From Polaromonas sp. (GTDB lineage: Bacteria; Pseudomonadota; Gammaproteobacteria; Burkholderiales; Burkholderiaceae_C): a DNA stretch of 64,000 nucleotides. Both the position numbers and the translations under genes were made by a program. Of this stretch, positions 62,012 through 64,000 are shown one piece after another (the first letter of the stretch is position 1; every line of letters starts with the position of its first letter). The stretch covers positions 186,001 through 250,000 of the forward strand of contig JAURWY010000017.1 in NCBI GenBank assembly GCA_030654695.1, written 5' to 3'. Below the pieces are notes generated by a model. It did not search any database, had not been told where the DNA came from, and saw only the letters and a list, made by a program, of their open reading frames with translations.

Positions 62012-62641
62012 ATGCGTGCGCTCTTGAAGTTTTCCAAAGCCGTGGACTGGCTCAATGCCCAAGTCGGCAAGTACGTTATCTGGCTCATTTTTGCAGCCGT
62101 GGCCATCAGCGCCATCAACGCCATTGTGCGCAAGGTCTTCGACGTCAGCTCCAACGCTTATTTGGAAGCGCAGTGGTATCTGTTCGCTTGGTCATTTCTG
62201 GCTGCAGCCGGCTACACGCTGCTGCACCGCGAGCATGTGCGCATCGACGTGCTGAACAGCCGCCTGTCCAAGCGCGCCCAAGTCTGGGTCGACATCATTG
62301 GCTTCGCCTTCTTCCTGACCCCGCTGTGCATGGTCGTGCTCTACCTGGGCACACCGCTGGCCATCCAGATGTACCAAACCGGGGAAACGTCCGGCAACTC
62401 GGGCGGCCTGATTCGTTGGCCAGTCTGGGCTGCCATGCCGGTCGGCTTCGCGCTGCTGATGCTGCAGGGCTGGTCGGAAATCATCAAGCGCTTGGCCTTT
62501 CTGCAAGGTCATGGCCCTGACCCGATGGGCCGCCTCACCGACAAGACGGCCGAAGAAGAGCTGGCCGAAGCCCTGCGCGCGCGCGCGGCTGCCGAAACCC
62601 CTGAAGCCAGCGCCTCTAGCGACGCGGCCCCCCAACGCTAA
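62012..62641 (+). CDS. TRAP transporter small permease, DctQ family (second system)
   Basis: From ATG 62012 (GGAG site) the protein is 209 residues. Four transmembrane helices (YVIWLIFAAVAISAINAIVR, WYLFAWSFLAAAGYTL, VDIIGFAFFLTPLCMVVLYL, PVWAAMPVGFALLMLQGW) and LLHREHVRIDVL, the DctQ motif, are clear. The C-terminus is an Ala/Glu-rich cytoplasmic tail. It is unrelated in place to the DctPQM set at 44.7 kb, and no binding-protein gene lies upstream, so it may follow the large permease. Confidence 0.88.
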   Translation: MRALLKFSKAVDWLNAQVGKYVIWLIFAAVAISAINAIVRKVFDVSSNAYLEAQWYLFAWSFLAAAGYTLLHREHVRIDVLNSRLSKRAQVWVDIIGFAFFLTPLCMVVLYLGTPLAIQMYQTGETSGNSGGLIRWPVWAAMPVGFALLMLQGWSEIIKRLAFLQGHGPDPMGRLTDKTAEEELAEALRARAAAETPEASASSDAAPQR

Positions 62642-62659
62642 GCGCCCGGAACGACTGAC

Positions 62660-64000
62660 ATGGAATTTCTCATCACCAATTTCGCCCCGATCATGTTCGC
62701 GGGCTTGTTCGCCTTTTTGCTGCTGGGTTTCCCAGTGGCCTTCAGTTTGGGTGCCTGCGGCTTGTTCTTTGGCTTGATCGGCATTGAACTGGGCGTCTTT
62801 CCCTCTTCTGTGATCGCTTGGCTGCCGCAGCGCCTGATCGGCATCATGGCCAACGACACCTTGTTGGCCGTGCCCTTCTTCACCTTGATGGGGCTGGTGC
62901 TGGAGCGCAGCGGCATGGCCGAAGACCTGCTCGACACCATCGGTCAGGTTTTTGGCCCCCTGCGCGGTGGTCTGGCCATCGCCGTGATTTTGGTCGGTGC
63001 CTTGCTGGCCGCGACCACTGGCGTGGTGGCCGCTTCTGTCATCTCGATGGGCTTGATTTCTCTGCCTATCATGATGCGTTACGGTTATGACCGGCGTTTG
63101 GCCTCGGGCGTGATTGCCGCATCGGGCACCTTGGCGCAGATCATTCCGCCCTCGCTGGTGCTGATCATCATGGCCGACCAGTTGGGCCGCAGCGTCGGCG
63201 ACATGTACAAAGGCGCTTTTCTGCCAGGTTTCATGCTGATGGGCATGTATGTCCTCTATGTCGTGTTTCTGGCCTTCTTCAAGCCAGAGCGTGTGCCAGC
63301 ACTGCCGCTGGAGGCGCGCACTTACCGCGAAGCCGACGGCGGTGGCGGCTACACCTCGCTGCTCGTGTTGACGGCGCTGTCTGCCACCGTGTCGATCTTC
63401 CTCGCCAAGAACATGGCGGCCGTGCACACGTGGTTTGAAGGCCAAGAAGTGACCTCGGTCGCCACCGACGAAAAAGTCGTGGTCGCCATGTGCGCCGGCG
63501 TGTTCTTGGCGTTGGTCATCGCGCTGGTCAACAAAGGCGCCAAGCTCGGCCTGCTGTCACGCTTGGCAGAGCGCGTGACTTTTGTGTTGATCCCGCCGCT
63601 GCTGCTGATCTTCTTGGTGCTGGGCACTATTTTTCTGGGCGTGGCCACACCGACCGAAGGCGGCGCCATGGGTGCGATGGGCGCTTTGATCATGGGCTGG
63701 GCGCGCGGGCGGCTGGACATGAAGCTGCTCAAACAATCGCTGGCGTCGACCACTCGGTTGTCGAGCTTTGTGATGTTCATCTTGATTGGCGCCACCGTTT
63801 TCAGCCTGGTGTTCCAGGCGGCCGATGGACCGAAGTGGGTTGAGCACCTGCTGACCGACCTGCCCGGCGGCCAGATCGGCTTCCTGATCTTGGTCAACGC
63901 CATGATTTTCTTCTTGGCCTTCTTCCTTGACTACTTCGAGCTGTCCTTCATCGTCGTGCCTTTGCTGGCGCCGGTGGCTGACAAGCTGGGCATCGACCTG
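62660..64000 (+). CDS. TRAP transporter large permease, DctM family (3' truncated by window edge)
   Basis: ATG 62660 starts an open frame of 447 codons to the end of the window without a stop. It has the DctM features FAGLFAFLLLGFPVAFSLGA, GVVAASVISMGLISLPIMMRYGYD and ASGTLAQIIPPSLVLIIMADQ, plus GVATPTEGGAMGAMGALIMG in the second half. It forms the Na+-coupled solute channel with the small permease 18 bases upstream. It is of the longer DctM type with an insert in the middle. Confidence 0.9.
   Translation, partial: MEFLITNFAPIMFAGLFAFLLLGFPVAFSLGACGLFFGLIGIELGVFPSSVIAWLPQRLIGIMANDTLLAVPFFTLMGLVLERSGMAEDLLDTIGQVFGPLRGGLAIAVILVGALLAATTGVVAASVISMGLISLPIMMRYGYDRRLASGVIAASGTLAQIIPPSLVLIIMADQLGRSVGDMYKGAFLPGFMLMGMYVLYVVFLAFFKPERVPALPLEARTYREADGGGGYTSLLVLTALSATVSIFLAKNMAAVHTWFEGQEVTSVATDEKVVVAMCAGVFLALVIALVNKGAKLGLLSRLAERVTFVLIPPLLLIFLVLGTIFLGVATPTEGGAMGAMGALIMGWARGRLDMKLLKQSLASTTRLSSFVMFILIGATVFSLVFQAADGPKWVEHLLTDLPGGQIGFLILVNAMIFFLAFFLDYFELSFIVVPLLAPVADKLGIDL

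Noticed and set aside
62192-63445. 417-codon minus-strand frame opposite the second TRAP genes
   Set aside because: Antisense of two DctQ/DctM genes with clear transmembrane pattern; its Gln/His/Gly-rich translation is not protein-like.
1-64000. CRISPR array, rRNA and tRNA genes
   Set aside because: No regularly spaced repeats were seen, and no tRNA T-arm or rRNA segment was found apart from the tmRNA.

Overview
The window looks like a chromosomal segment of a Comamonadaceae-type betaproteobacterium (Burkholderiales; the Rhodoferax/Polaromonas/Limnohabitans neighbourhood is an inference). The evidence is the housekeeping order gyrA - DUF2059 - serC - pheA - tyrA - aroA/cmk fusion - rpsA - ihfB - lapA - lapB, the ompA/ubiG/gph cluster beside ssrA, and a tmRNA encoding the tag ANDERFALAA. 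Almost every gene is intact. The window cuts a spoT/relA-type gene at its left edge and a TRAP large permease at its right edge. No CRISPR array, rRNA or tRNA was seen; tmRNA is the only stable RNA gene found.

Layout. (1) 1-4.6 kb: spoT 3' end, greB, a phosphoesterase/protein-kinase-Usp pair, a decayed IS3-family transposase tail, and a small secreted Gly-rich repeat protein. (2) 4.64-19.36 kb: two integrative elements in tandem behind ssrA. Three copies of the sequence just downstream of the tmRNA CCA end, including its terminator hairpin, lie at 4640-4695, 6286-6359 and 19282-19355. The left element (A) is a remnant carrying a Fic protein. The right element (B, about 13 kb) resembles a phage satellite: tyrosine integrase, AlpA regulator, CHC2-type zinc-finger protein and DUF927 helicase/primase. 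Its far half is a defence cassette: a MazG-like nucleotide pyrophosphohydrolase paired with a nuclease-helicase (DUF2075), a ShosTA-like DprA/phosphoribosyltransferase pair, and an McrB-N/HNH endonuclease. (3) 19.35-34.3 kb: ssrA, gph, ubiG, ompA, then the gyrA-to-lapB housekeeping run. (4) 34.2-40.2 kb: a six-gene, translationally coupled LPS/polysaccharide glycosyltransferase operon with an O-antigen ligase; one transferase is markedly AT-rich.

(5) 40.5-47.9 kb: a secreted ComEA-like helix-hairpin-helix protein, then a fused 5-oxoprolinase/hydantoinase divergent from a DctPQM TRAP transporter that ends with the fluoride channel gene crcB. (6) 47.9-55.6 kb: a molybdenum hydroxylase operon of the aerobic CO-dehydrogenase family (S-L-M-D-E-G-XdhC order). 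The large subunit has the form II motif AYRGAGR. (7) 55.8-64 kb: copper chaperone PCu(A)C with a DUF2946 protein, a tungstate-type ABC transporter with a ModE-HTH/PBP regulator, an EgtB/SenA-type sulfoxide-synthase-like protein, and a second TRAP transporter running off the right edge.

The most interesting part is element B. It combines one recognisable toxin/antitoxin-like defence pair (ShosTA) with a pyrophosphohydrolase/nuclease-helicase pair that I cannot assign to a named system. That pair is preceded by a set of near-perfect palindromes that look like operators.
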